Source: Bufo bufo (taxonomy: Eukaryota > Chordata > Amphibia > Anura > Bufonidae). Taken from it: a stretch of 64,000 nucleotides of DNA. The stretch lies in contig NC_053392.1 of assembly GCF_905171765.1 (NCBI RefSeq), forward strand, positions 413,550,787 through 413,614,786. The letters run 5' to 3'. The notes below the pieces were generated by a model. That model had not been told where the DNA came from and searched no databases. It saw only the letters and a list, made by a program, of their open reading frames with translations. Position 1 is the stretch's first letter. The number at the start of each line of letters is the position of its first letter. Below, piece by piece: positions 9,508 through 20,279 of this stretch. Made by a program: the position numbers and the translations under genes.

Positions 9508-11374
9508 TTAACACATGCTCGAGGGGGTGGGAAAGGGATGGATGGCGGGAATGGGATGGTTGGCGGAAAGGGGATGGTTGGAAAAAGTGGGATGGGGGTA
9601 GGTGGTGGATGGGGGGGTAGGTGGTGGATGGGGGGTTAGGTGTGGTCCGGGGGGCTGTGCAAAATTTCCCACGACCTGCTCTCCACTAAATTTAAACTCA
9701 TGCACCTGCTCGGGCGTCATTTGGTCCATCAGGGGGTTTAGGGATTGCAGGTAATGTTGGTGAGCGGTGAGTTGACATGTTGCCTCCGCCCCCTCCAGTC
9801 AACATGCCAAGTCATTCAACACTCGCCTCATATCTTCTGCAAAACCTTCTAGAGCATGGGAAACTATCTCTCTAAGGTTACCATAATCCTCCCGACGGCT
9901 CCTGCCAGATCTCCTGCTATTCAACATATCCTTCACATTTTGTCTTCAATGCGAGAGTATGTTGAAAAGCGGGACCCGGTAGAGGACCAAGATTGTCCTG
10001 AACCTGTGCATGAGAGACAGGAGGGCTGGGGGTGGCGGCCAGTTCCGCTTCAAGAGCTGGTTCAGGCGTCTGAGTGCTGCTGGCAGTACTGTGGAGAAAA
10101 AGAAAAAAGAAAGGCCATGAATTATTGTGTCCAGGTTATGATATGCCTACCTCTCGTAGGGGCTGCAAAAAAAACAGAGGGGCCAAACACTCCTCTGTCT
10201 CACGCAGCCCCTTGCTGTCATAGGTAGAGAACAATTGTCCCTGCGACTGTAGGGGGCAGCATGAAACAGAGGGGCCAAACGCTGCTTTGTCTCACGCAGC
10301 CCCTTGCTGTCATAGGTAGAGAACAATTGTCCCTGCGACTGTAGGGGGCAGCATGAAACAGAGGGGCCAAACGTTCCTCTGTTCACACAGCCCCTTGCTG
10401 TCATATATTAAGAATAATAAAAAAAATTACCTTCTAAGAGCAAGCGTCCGGCGTAAGAACCCCAATACATATATTGCAGCTTTGAGGTTGCTCTGGATCC
10501 ACTCGGGGCCTGAACCTCCTTTTTATAATTTCTCTTGAAGCGGCCCGGATTGACCGCCACCGAGTCATAACCTTTTCAACTGTGAAAAAAATTAAATAAA
10601 AATATTAAAATATTATCAAGGTGTTAGGTTATACATAAGGTGTAAATACATATTGCGGTACTTACCACAATCTTTCTGAGCCGCCACAGTGAGATCCTCC
10701 CAGCCGGTGAATAAAGAATCACATATCTGCCCTCCAGAGTCGCTTGGTATAATGATGGTCAGCATGTAGGCGGTCGGTGTGGTCCCATAACGCGGGACGC
10801 GCCTCCACCAGCTGGATAAGGAGTTTGTTGTCTATGTGAGGGACAACAAACTGCATATCGTCACTGGTGGAGTTTCTGGAACCCTGGAAGAAAAAGGAAA
10901 AGACTAATTATCCCCAAAAAAATTATAAAAATAATTTTATAAAACAACGTATTCAATACTTACACTTTCCAGACCGCCGCGGCGTCTCCCAAGAGCTCTG
11001 AAGGAGACTGGAGGATCCTGTCTGGTGGCTCTAGTTGAAGGTTCCTGAAAACATTTACAAAAAAAAAAAAAAAAAAAGTGAAAAGAATTATAATATTTTT
11101 TTTTTTACAAAGATTAGATTCAAATATACTTACTTCCTGCCGGTCTTGGTCAGTGCTACGTCCACCTCGGTGGTCCGCGAAAATCCAGCAACAGGAGATG
11201 GTGCTGCGTGGGCTGAGCTTGTGGATGATGAAGACTAGAACAAAGAGACAAACTGATTAATGTTCTGAATCTTATTGTATTAGAAAATCATATTGTCGCT
11301 TGTACTTACGCTTGCTGAATGCGACAATGCCTTCTTGGTGGCCTTCTGTGAGCACTTTCGGATGCTTCAGACAT
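9508..11374 (-). pseudogene. MADF-domain protein gene, six exons, decayed
   Basis: MADF domains are Myb-like DNA-binding modules known from Adf-1 and from accessory genes of some PIF-like transposons. Minus-strand exons inferred from GT-AG signals are 11374-11310 (ATG, MSEASESAHRRPPRR), 11234-11134, 11044-10964, 10883-10666, 10579-10431 and 10088-9508. Exon 4 holds the MADF core (IDNKLLIQLVEARPALWDHT, then after a shift SLFTGWEDLTVAAQKDC), exon 5 the domain end (RFKRNYKKEVQA) and a Tyr-rich YMYWGSYAGRLLLE. Exon 6 has REIVSHALEGFAEDMRRVLN, GEQVVGNFAQPPG and a Pro-rich tail stopping at 9508. Frameshifts lie within exons 2, 4, 5 and 6 and a stop within exon 6, so it is not functional here. That it was the second gene of the surrounding element is inference. 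Confidence 0.75.
10140..10405. repeat. 100-bp tandem repeat in the last intron of the MADF gene
   Basis: The block acagaggggccaaac...ctcacgcagccccttgctgtcat...gtagggggcagcatgaa occurs about 2.5 times at a spacing of about 100-105 bases, between inferred exons 5 and 6. Confidence 0.85.
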
Positions 11375-11565
11375 CTGTAGAGACATAATACAAATGCAAA
11401 TAAACACGCTATATCAAAAAGTCTACTTAGATATCAGAAATATAGAATTTTTATTTTAAAAACTTACTTTTTAATAAAAAGTTTTGGGTCTTCCCCCCAA
11501 AGAAAATAGTAGATGCTATAAAGGAAAAAATATATAACAAAAAAGGAAAAAAAACATTAAAAACA
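11375..11565. other. AT-rich non-coding sequence upstream of MADF exon 1
   Basis: AT-rich sequence between the inferred first MADF exon and the C-rich repeat. I see no clear promoter element. Confidence 0.35.
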
Positions 11566-12225
11566 TCATTCAAATGCACTTGATTTTGAAGCCCCCCTCA
11601 GTGCCATCTGCCCCCCCCTTCCCGGAACCATCGGCCACCCTCCAATCGCCATAAACTCCCCCTCTATACCATAATCTGCCAACATGCCAACAGCAACCCC
11701 CATTGACATATGCCCCACCCTCAGTGCCATTTGCCCCCTCAATTAACATCAACCCAACCCCCCTGCCGTAAGCTACCCACATGTTGTGAGCCCGACGTGA
11801 ACCCCCAACAGTGCCTCTTCCACCCCCGTGCAAACAGCCACACCTCTCTTCCATCTGCCCCCATTCAGTGCCATCCTGGCCCCCACAGTGCAATAATTTG
11901 CCTCCTATTTCATGACCCACCAACAGTCCCTCGTGCCCCCCAAAATTGCAATCAGCACCACCTCTGAGCAATATAACCAACCCCCTGTGCAATCATCAGC
12001 CCCAATTACTAAACCCCAAAATTGTACATTTACCACCCCAACCCTGCGCAAAAATCTGCCCTCTGTTGTATGACCTTCCAACAGTGCCTCGTTCCCACCA
12101 TATATGTCGTCAGCCCCACCATATATGACAGCTTTCCCCCCGCCTTGCCATAACCCCCACACCTCTGTGCCATCTGTCTGAGCACCCGCATCCCAGTGCC
12201 ATAATCTGCCCCCAATGCAAGAAAG
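11566..12225. repeat. degenerate C-rich minisatellite
   Basis: Irregular repeats of variants of cagtgccatctgcccccc (for example 11600, 11728, 11867, 12167) make long open frames on both strands that have no domain content. The unit length drifts, so it is an old array. Confidence 0.65.
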
Positions 12226-12639
12226 AAAGAAAAAGAGAGAGAGAACTATCCATACATATCTGTTTGCTCTAAACTGCATCCAAGATGGCCACTATGTTTG
12301 CTGGGGGTGGTGACATTTATGGAGCATGCGCAGTTGAGCAAAACGAATGTAAAAGGATCTGCCTCAGATGGAGCCAATACAGACAGATCCGTCCCCATTG
12401 ACATCAATAGTGTGTCAGATCCGTTTGGCTCCACATCGTCAGGCGGACACCAAAACGCTGCTTGCAAAGTGGAATGGAGGCGGAACGAAGGAAAACTGAT
12501 GCATTCTGAGCGGATCCTTATCCATTCAGAATGCATTAGGGCCAAACTAATCCATTTTGGACCGCTTGTGAGAGCCCTGAAACGGATCTCACAAACAGAA
12601 ACCAAAATGCCAGTGTGAAAGTAGCCTAAGTCTGATGCA

Positions 12640-12810
12640 CAGTAAGTCTATTTATAACATGTATTTTAGTCAGTTTAGTTGCTCTCCTTTGTACACTCAT
12701 CCTTTCTATGTACTGGTGCCCAGAACTGAACTGCATATTCCAGATGAGGCCGCACCAAACCTTTGTAAAGTGGTAATATTACATCCCTGTCCTGCGATCC
12801 CATGCCTCGT
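12640..12810 (+). mobile_element. CR1-like LINE 3' end, part 1
   Basis: The phrase gcccagaactgaactgcatattccagatgaggccgc is characteristic of the CR1/L3 3' region. The sequence stops at the TTAA where the MITE at 12815 inserted and resumes at 13362 with acatgacagtatcctgctagcc, which fits the CR1 continuation. Confidence 0.7.
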
Positions 12811-12814
12811 TTAA

Positions 12815-13361
12815 AGGGGTATTTCGGTTACCATAAATATAACTTATGTTATAGACTAATTCATCATCAATAATTACCAAATATAATGTATATTTCACAT
12901 ATTTACCGTTCAGTAGTTATAAAAGTAGTTTTCTTTCTCTGCTACCCAGTGTGTTTCCTCATAAACGCCGATTGGCATCGGCCTGTAGTTCTGAGCCTTG
13001 TTAGGTTGAGCATGCTCAGTGTGTTGCTATCAATTCTGTAGCTAAATGTCTTGTGAAACAAAGGGAGTGTTAATGTGCTGCTGATTACTGAGAAGAGGGG
13101 GGTGACTTGACTGTATATCAGGCAGCCAATCAATAAACATCAGCACTCATAGCAGGAAAGCTAGGGATTGTGGGGATTGTAGTCTTTGAAGTTTTGTGGG
13201 GAAAGATCAGGCGCCATGATACTCTCAGTGTTTTGCAGGCTCACATAGGAGGTAAATTGAAACTTTGGTTATATGTATGGGTTCTGGTTCTGTTTGGGTC
13301 ACAGCTTGCAGCCTTAATGGAGTTTTTTTTTTAAATTAAGTTACTGTACCAGAATACCCCT
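12815..13361. mobile_element. T2/Kolobok-type MITE
   Basis: Ends AGGGGTATTTCGGT and ACCAGAATACCCCT are inverted and flanked by TTAA on both sides (12811-12814, 13362-13365). TTAAAGGGG termini with TTAA duplication match the T2 family described from Xenopus. The 547-bp element splits a CR1 tail. Confidence 0.88.
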
Positions 13362-13440
13362 TTAATACATGACAGTATCCTGCTAGCCTTAGAAGCAGCA
13401 AATCTGGCATGTGTCACTTTAGCAGAGAATAAGTTTGGAA
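13362..13440 (+). mobile_element. CR1-like LINE 3' end, part 2
   Basis: Continuation of the CR1 tail after the T2-type MITE: acatgacagtatcctgctagccttagaagcagc.. corresponds to the conserved CR1 segment that follows the gaggccgcacca region. Confidence 0.6.
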
Positions 13441-13868
13441 ACTTTTTTTCACATTCAAGTAACTCTGATATTGATTTCTGGTCACATATTGTACTTTACT
13501 TAGGTGGTAAAATTTTGCCGATACAATCTGCGTACATTTCTTAAAAACCTTAAAAATCAATGAAAATTTTTAAAAGTTGGCATATTTTCCTATTTTTAAC
13601 TACAATATTTCACATACTGTATATACATTAATACTATTCAAATTATTTTTTTTATCTTTATTTTTTATTTTGGCTGCACTTACTAAAAACTAACTTTTTT
13701 TTTATTTAGCAGACTTTAACATTCATTTAAAAAATTTTGAAGTACATATTTTTTCCCATAACAAGCCAAGTTGGCAAAGACTTATAAATGTCGGAATAAC
13801 AGAATCCCCCCAAAAGTGACCCCATTTTGAAAACTAGACCCCCTTAACGTATTCATCTAGTTGTGTAT
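13441..13868. other. Kolobok-like repeat fragment
   Basis: AT-rich sequence with ttgaaaactagacccccttaacgtattcatctag, a phrase shared with the larger Kolobok-like sequences near 27.0 kb and 57.3 kb. No coding potential. Confidence 0.45.
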
Positions 13869-15221
13869 GGCCTTGTTCACATGTCAGTTAGTTCACATGT
13901 CAGTTATTTAACCCTTTCATGTTCAGCGCCGTACATGTACGGCGCTGGGCGTATGTTTAAATATGGCGCCCGATCTTGCCCGGCTGTGGGCCACACCCGC
14001 AGCTAATGTCTGCAACCGGCAGTAATGCCGATCATGGACATTTAAACCCTCAGATGCCGTAATATGATGGCATCTGAGAGCGCTGAAACCGAAAGTGCCG
14101 TGTGGTGATCAGAGGAGCCGGAGTATATATGCAGCAGCCCATGTCTTTATGAATGACAGGAGGCTGCTGCATAGTATTTCCTATGGAGCCCTTGCTGTAA
14201 TAGGAAACTAGTAAAATCAACATAGATTCCAATGCAAGTGCATTGGAGTCTATGATAATAGCAATCTAATGATTGCATGTTATAGTTCCCTATGGGAAAT
14301 ATAAAAAAGTGTAATAAAAAAAGTTAAATAATAAAATTAAAAAAAATACACATCATGGGTGTCGCGATGTGCAAAAACGCCCATAGTGTAACAAATATAA
14401 AAATATATTCCCCATATGGCAAACAGCAAAACGGAAGAAAGTGTCCAAATGGCCGATTCACCATTTTTGATCGCTTCATTTTCTACAAAATTTTTTAATA
14501 AAAAGTGATCAAAAAGTCATACACACCCCAGAATGGCATCAATGAAAAGTTCAGATCGCCCTGCAAAAAATGAGCCCCCATACAGCTCCATACACATAAT
14601 AAAAAAAAAAGATATAGGGGGTCAAAATATGGCGACTAAAAAAAATAAAGATGATTTTTTTCCCACTTTTAATTTTTTTATCACTATCAAAACGCAAGAA
14701 AAACTATACATATAAGGTATTGCCGGATTCATACTGACCTGTAGAATAAAAGTAACCAGTCAGTTCTATCGCAAATTAAACATTGTAAATAAAAAACCTG
14801 TAAAACTCTGGTGGAATTGCATTTTTTTTTGCAATTTCACCCCATTTGGAATTTTTTTCCCGCTTCCCACTACATCATATGCACTATTAAATGGTGGCAT
14901 TGGAAAGTGCAACTTGTCCCGCAAAAAACAAGCCCTCATATGTGAACAGAAAAATAAGTTATAGCTCTGGGAAGTCAGGGAACGCAAATTGAAAATGCAA
15001 AAAAAAAAAAAAAACAACCTCCGGGCCTTAAGGGGTTCAGTTCTTTAGGGGGTTCAGTTATTTAGTTATTTCCATCAGCTATTGTGAGCCAAAACCAGGT
15101 GCGGGGCAAAAACACAGAACAGTTTCATCATACCTTATTTGTGAGTAGCTTCCACTCCTGGTCTTGGCTTACAAAAACTGATGGCAATAACTAACCAAAT
15201 AACTGATGTGTGAACTGGGTC
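13869..15221. mobile_element. short MITE split by a TTAA-flanked MITE
   Basis: The left tip ccttgttcacatgtcagtt and the right tip aactgatgtgtgaactggg are inverted. Between them sits the younger element at 13912-15035. Without it, about 230 bp of the outer MITE remain. Confidence 0.6.
13912..15035. mobile_element. TTAA-flanked MITE (Kolobok-like)
   Basis: It starts CCCTTTCATG after TTAA (13908-13911) and ends CCTTAAGGGG before TTCA (15036-15039), an aged TTAA. It contains a palindromic gccgtacatgtacggc near 13928 and AT-rich spacer. Short open frames inside have no domain content. Confidence 0.7.
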
Positions 15222-15687
15222 TAATGAGTTTTTTTACCACCTAGTTTTTTTAAGAAATAAGTGCTAACAAGGTGAATTTTCATTTTTTATGCATAAGTGT
15301 AAATTTAAAGACAGTTTTTTTGTACAGAGCACATGAAAATGAAAAAGTACACCTCAAAATGTATCACCCCATTTCTCCTGTCTTCAGAAATATCCCCATT
15401 GTGGCCCTAATCTTATGTCTTGACACACGACAGGGCCCAAACCAAAAGAGCACCTGGTGGCTTTCAGAAAATACAGTATTTTTCACCCTATAAGACGCAC
15501 TCCCCCCCCCCCCAAAAAAAAAAGTGGGGGGGAAATAGCAGTGCGTCTTATGGGGCAAATGCTGCGACCCTCAGGTGAATATGCTGAGAGGGAGGAGGGG
15601 CTGGGGGCCGGCATCTGTTTCTGTAATGTCAGCGTATTCTACTACACCGGGCCCCGCTCTCTGTAGTATACGGTAATCATATCTAAC
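15222..15687. other. MITE remnants with TATAAGACGCAC hairpin
   Basis: Contains a Kolobok-like piece, then tacagtatttttcaccctat and an inverted pair aagacgcact...agtgcgtctt around a run of C and A (15493-15550). The same opening (ctgtattttttgcccc, aagacgcact) is found at 28,313. Confidence 0.5.
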
Positions 15688-16664
15688 TGTCACGACCATG
15701 GTCATGGCCGTGACTCCTGGAACCGCATGCAGTTGCCTGCGGTCTGATTTTGTTGTCTACAGCAGGTGAGGGCTGTTAGTATGTTGCCTCACGTGTGGTT
15801 GCCGCTGGCAACATGATGTTATTGGCAGTATAGCAGCCTGAGCTGTTGCTAGGCAGCTTGCTGTCAAGTGCATGCGGTTGCACCTGGCAACCTGTCTTTG
15901 TATGTGTGCACTTTGTCTGTTTGGTGTGCACGGGGTTTAGTGTGTGTGCATTTCCCTTTAAGTGGCTTCACTACCCTGTCTGGTCTTGGAAGGGTTAATT
16001 TCCTTTCCAGTGTGTGTCTGTGTGGGTGTGGCTACTTGGGCTATTTAGCCTCTGCTGAGATCTGAAGCTGAGGGGTACTCCAGCCTTGTTATATGCTGGA
16101 GTCCATCTCCTGGTCTCTTATACCATCTTCCAGTGAGGGCCACCCTTGTGGTCATAAATACTATGTCATGATGTTTATTTTATGTTTGTGTGGTATCTAT
16201 CCTCACTGCAGCTATGGATCTGGTTTCCTGTGTGTTTGTGTGTGTGCTGTGTCCTTTCTATGTTTGGTGTGGACATTCAGCATTTGAGCACGGGTTCCAG
16301 TCAGTGTGTCTGTGGCAGGTAGGTGTGGAAGTCGTTTCACTCACCTGCCATATCCATAGGCTGTTTATGTTTCCCTTTCCTTGCAGCTTTGCCAGTTTAG
16401 ACTCCTGTTCGTCCGTGTCTAGGAGGAACAGGTCGTCTTACCCTGCTTCTAGCTCAGGGATATCTTGAGGGATAGTAGGGACCCGAGGTTCCTGAGTATG
16501 AGCCCTCCTACCATCTGGGTTGGCTCATACAGTTAGGAGTCAGGGTCAGAGTTAAGGACGCTTTAGGAGGTGACCTGCTCCCTAATTCTGTTGTCCTGGT
16601 GAAGCAGCTTCATTATAATTTAACATCACACGGATGAGGGTTTCCCCCACTCTCATCCGTGACA
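15688..16664 (+). mobile_element. solo LTR of a Ty3/gypsy-type element
   Basis: A 977-bp unit beginning TGTCACGACC and ending ATCCGTGACA, flanked by a perfect 5-bp duplication CTAAC (15683-15687 and 16665-16669). The terminal TGTCAC..GTGACA matches the LTRs at 46,092 and 45,398. No internal region is present, so it arose by LTR-LTR recombination. Internal short ORFs are spurious. Confidence 0.93.
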
Positions 16665-16729
16665 CTAACTTGTGGGTATTGTTTAAAGTATTCCAATCAT
16701 CTTAAATCTAGTGCTGTACTACTTACAAC

Positions 16730-17016
16730 TAACTTCTTGGCAGTCAGGAGGCCGGTCGGGCAGGCGCTCATAGCGTAGCTCACTACGCTCAATGCGCCTG
16801 CGCCGCCCACTTTATGAATGAGAATTAACAGCAGCAAGGCTGTCAGACCAGAACGTTGGATCTATTGGGGTTGAACCCTACAGTCAGTCTCCATACAGGG
16901 TGCGCTGAATACAGATTCAACACTTTATGAATGAAGCAGGCGGCGCAGGCGCAGTGAGCGTAGTGAGCTACGCTACGAGAGTCCGCCCGCCCGGCCTCCT
17001 GACTACCAAGAAGTTC
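16730..17016. repeat. fold-back with GC-rich arms
   Basis: Arms 16730-16815 (cttcttggcagtcaggaggc, ggcgcaggcgca complement) and 16920-17016 are inverted copies around about 100 bases of spacer. Similar GC-rich gcaggcgg palindromes occur in the element at 29.8 kb. Confidence 0.75.
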
Positions 17017-17396
17017 AGAAAATAAACTGAAAATGTTTTAGGCCTCATTGCACACTTTTAATGGCGTTGAGCTGCAAAATGATAGAAAACTCTTAAAAAT
17101 GACCCATTTTAAAAACTAGATCCCTTAAAGCATGCATCTAGTGGTGTACTGAGCATGCTGAGTGCAAAGTTATTAATGGATGAAATAATGGGTATATATG
17201 GTTTTATTCAAATTGTTAATAAAATGTCACAGGAAATTGGAGAAAAATATTTTTAGATAGGTAACTCTGTTACTGTCTTAGAAATACGCCATATTCTTAT
17301 CTTTGTGGCGCACACAGATGAGAAGTGAAGCTGTGCACTTATAATGGAGGCAGATATATAAGAAGGCATTTGCCTGGACATATGACTATGTCTTGC
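17017..17396. other. unclassified repeat-like sequence
   Basis: Includes a Kolobok-like phrase (atgacccattttaaaaactagatccc) and AT-rich sequence. No gene is seen. Confidence 0.35.
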
Positions 17397-17399
17397 TAA

Positions 17400-17848
17400 G
17401 GCCTCATGCACACGACCGTTGTTGGGTTCTGTGTCCGTTGTTCCGTTTTCCGTGATTTTCTGCGGACCCATTGAAAGTCATGGGTCCGTTGAAAACTCGG
17501 AAAATGCACCGTTTGTCATCCGCGTCCATGATCCGTGTTTCTAGTCCGTCAAAAAAATATGACCTGTCCTATTTTTTTGACGGACGACGGTTCGCGGACC
17601 CATTCAAGTCAATGGGTCCGTGAAAAAACACGGAGGCACACAAGATTGTCATCCACGTCCATGATCCGTGTCCGTTTTTTTTCCTATCATTTTCAAGGCA
17701 AACTTGACTTTTTTTTTTTTCACTATTCTTGTCTGGTGATCCTCTAAAAATCAAGGAAGACACACGGAAGAAAAAATGGACACGGATCACGGAACAACGG
17801 AACCCCGTTTTGTGGACCGTGAAAAAATACTGTCGTCTGCATGAGGCC
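17400..17848. mobile_element. Harbinger-type MITE
   Basis: Ends GGCCTCATGCACACGAC and GTCGTCTGCATGAGGCC form inverted repeats, flanked by TAA (17397-17399) and TTA (17849-17851), consistent with a TWA target. The interior is a long imperfect palindrome built on gtccgtgtttt/atgatccgtg words. 449 bp, no coding capacity. Confidence 0.8.
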
Positions 17849-17851
17849 TTA

Positions 17852-18293
17852 CAAAGCATTTGTCCCGCATTTTTTTCATTCTGACATATAATAAATTATT
17901 GCAGGAAAAAAACAAATTGTAGTGAAAGGCAACATGTCCAAGAAAACAGAGCAAAATGTCTCCAACTATGTTGCAAATTCCAGTTTTTTTTTACAAGATG
18001 CAAGAACATCAATAGGGCTATAATGACAAGCTGACATTTAAGGACAGTGACTGGTCGTACAATGTCTCTTTAGCCCCATCAATTCCTATCTGAGAGACAA
18101 ACTTGCTAAGTGACGTCATGCACCATAGCAGGTCCCTGCCTGGCAAGGTAGAAACCGCTATGCACACAATCAACCAGTCACGTACAGAATATATAAAAGG
18201 ACAGTGTCCAGAACCATCTGTTGGAACAGTAATTGATCACTAATTCCCAAAATTATGTTAGTATTTCTAGACATATTGTGGGTGTAAGAGGTA
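17852..18293. other. unannotated sequence
   Basis: No transposon end or protein domain recognised. tatataaaagg near 18190 is TATA-like but has no gene downstream. Confidence 0.4.
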
Positions 18294-18599
18294 GTGATGG
18301 ACGAACATCGGCCAGGACAGTTTGCTAAAGCGATCACGCAAATGCAATCAAATGTTCACGAACCACAAATTTGCGGCGGGCCCCATTCACTTTAATGGCA
18401 GGCAAACCTGAAAAACCTTCAGCTCATATTTGCAGCCACCAAATACTTAGTAGAAGTGTACAAATAGTCCCACAACATGGACAGTGACATACTAGAGGGG
18501 GATCAATGACAAAAATTCCAACAAAAAATATGTATCTTAATCAAGGGACATTTTTATGCGTCTTAAAGGGGAATTCTCTGAAATGTGCCCTGTTGTAGC

Positions 18600-19330
18600 C
18601 TAGAAAAAAATTATTTTAGGCCACGGTAGTACTTAGGCCTTAAAAATTAGGCATTCTCCTGACATAAAAGAAATTCTGATTATGTGGCTCGAGGTACATT
18701 ATGCGGTCAATGGATACAAATTTTACTGTAGGCCACTGGACTACAGGCCCCAAACATTAGGAATTTACCAGACAGAAAAGATTAAGTAATTATGTGGCAG
18801 GAGGTATATTACATGCTCAATGGATATCAATTTTACTGCAGGCCAGTACAAATATAGGTCAAATACGTATGTTTAAAAGAACTAAAAATATAAAATTGGA
18901 TTAAAAACATGGCTAACGAAATCCTCCCTAATGATAATAGTTGAAATTCGATAACACGTGGTAATCACTGGTGTTGAATTCATCCGAGGCTGCAACAATT
19001 ATTCATTCAGCTTACATAAAAAAAACAAGTAAGTATGTGGCTGGAGGTAGATTACACGGTCATTGGATATCAATTTTCCAGCAGGCCAGTGTACTACAGG
19101 CCCCAAAAATTATGCATTCAGTGTACACAAAAGAACAAGTAAGTATGTGGCTGGAGGTCTATTAGACAGTCAATGGATATAAATTTTACTGAAGGCCAGT
19201 ACAAATAAAGGTCAAATATATATGTTTAAAAGAACTAAAAATATAAAATTGGATTAAAAACATGGCTAACGAAATCCTCCCTCTTGAAAAAACCCTAATG
19301 ATAATAGTTTAAACACGTGGTGGTCACAGG
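18600..19330. repeat. hAT subterminal repeats, two-level
   Basis: A 120-bp motif (agtaagtatgtggctggagg...caatggatatcaattttact...aggccagta) recurs within a roughly 360-bp higher-order unit (18600-18960 and 18970-19330), each ending with ttggattaaaaacatggcta. Such repeats are common between the coding part and the tip of large hATs. Confidence 0.7.
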
Positions 19331-19473
19331 TGTTAAACTCCTCCGAGGCCCAAAACATTAGGGAATTAAACGGACAGAAAAGGCCTTTTATGCCGCTGTA
19401 TTTACCTAAGACAGGGACCAATATTTGTTCTGGGTTGTGGCGGATATTTGTGGGCTGGAATCAGGAAATTCAA

Positions 19474-19768
19474 TTAAACGTGGTAGTCACAGGTGTTGAA
19501 TTCCTCCGAGATCCATGCCTCATTCATTTTTAAAAATGTGAGGTAGTCCACATTGTCGTGAGCTAGGCGAGTGCACTTATCGGTCACGATCCCCCCTGCT
19601 GCACTGAATGTCCTTTTGGACAGGACACTGGACAAGGGGCAAGCCAACAGTTCCATGGCAAATTGTGCCAGTTCTGGCCACAGGTCAAGCCTGCACACCC
19701 AGTATTCCAGGGGTTCCTCGCTTCTCAGAGCTTCCACATCGACCGTTAACCCGAATGTAGTCGGACAC
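19474..19768 (-). pseudogene. hAT transposase C-terminal dimerisation domain (fragment)
   Basis: The minus-strand frame contains PLEYWVCRLDLWPELAQFAM, ELLACPLSSVLSKRTFSAAG and DYLTFLKMNEAW, the conserved hATC signature that mediates transposase dimerisation. It is open to 19768, where a different hAT begins, and stops at 19474. The catalytic part is absent. Confidence 0.9.
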
Positions 19769-19984
19769 TTGGGTTGAGCGAACCCGAACTGTAAAGTTCG
19801 GGTTCGTACCGAACTTTAGGATTTTTGGACCCCGGACCCGAACCTAAAATTTTCAGTAAAAGTTTGGGTTCGGTGTTCAGCGACTTAATGGTGCTTTTTG
19901 AAAGCTGCAGAGCAGCCAATCAACAAGTGTTTTACTCTTGTGCCCTTAGAAGCTATCACAGCCATGCCTACTGATGGCATGGCT

Positions 19985-20030
19985 GTGATTGGCCAGTGCA
20001 GCATGTGACCCAGCCTCTATATAAGCTAGA
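19985..20030 (+). promoter_or_regulatory. hAT promoter: inverted CCAAT box and TATA box
   Basis: gattggcc (19987-19994, CCAAT on the other strand) lies 30 bp ahead of TATATAAG (20018-20025). The same arrangement, with the TATA altered to TTTAAG, occurs in inverted orientation at 36,738-36,775 in the minus-strand hAT, showing that it is a conserved part of the family. Confidence 0.75.
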
Positions 20031-20279
20031 GTCACGTAGCGCTGCACGTCACTCTGCTCTTATTAGTGTAGGGATATGATGCTGCTGCTGTGAGGGAGAG
20101 AATAGGAAAGAATCTTTTATCAGAAGTGCTTGTTAACTCAGCAATCTACCACGATTTTGTTTTGTGGGTGCAGTGCACAATTTTTTTATCCTGCCCTGAG
20201 CCCAGTGACACAGAAAAATAACTTTTATCCGTCTGTTAGTTAGGTGGGCGTCGGCGGCCATTTTATGCAAGTTCAGTGC

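Larger units (their letters stand above)
7405..12626 (-). mobile_element. PIF/Harbinger-type element with MADF gene, no visible transposase
   Basis: The left end GGCTACTTTCAC and the right end GTGAAAGTAGCC are inverted, and each is followed outward by TAA (7402-7404 and 12627-12629), matching the 3-bp TWA target duplication of PIF/Harbinger. Element length is 5,222 bp. It carries a decayed multi-exon MADF gene on the minus strand, a C-rich repeat block, a tandem duplication and a nested fold-back MITE. No DDE transposase frame is recognisable in the remaining 2 kb at the left. The right subterminal 290 bp (ggatccgt, ggcggacaccaaaacgct) recurs in the MITE at 60.9-61.2 kb. Confidence 0.7.
18294..19768 (-). 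mobile_element. hAT element, 3' part, minus strand
   Basis: The tip gtagtgatggacgaacatcg matches the family of hAT ends written TAGTGATGAGCGAAC. Reading leftward from 19768 on the minus strand there is a hAT dimerisation domain, then subterminal repeats, then this tip, so this is the 3' third of a hAT. The 5' part is replaced abruptly by another hAT end at 19769. Confidence 0.75.

Noticed and set aside
11570..11992. 140-codon Gly-rich minus-strand ORF and its plus-strand partner
   Set aside because: Caused by a degenerate C-rich minisatellite; no conserved domain.
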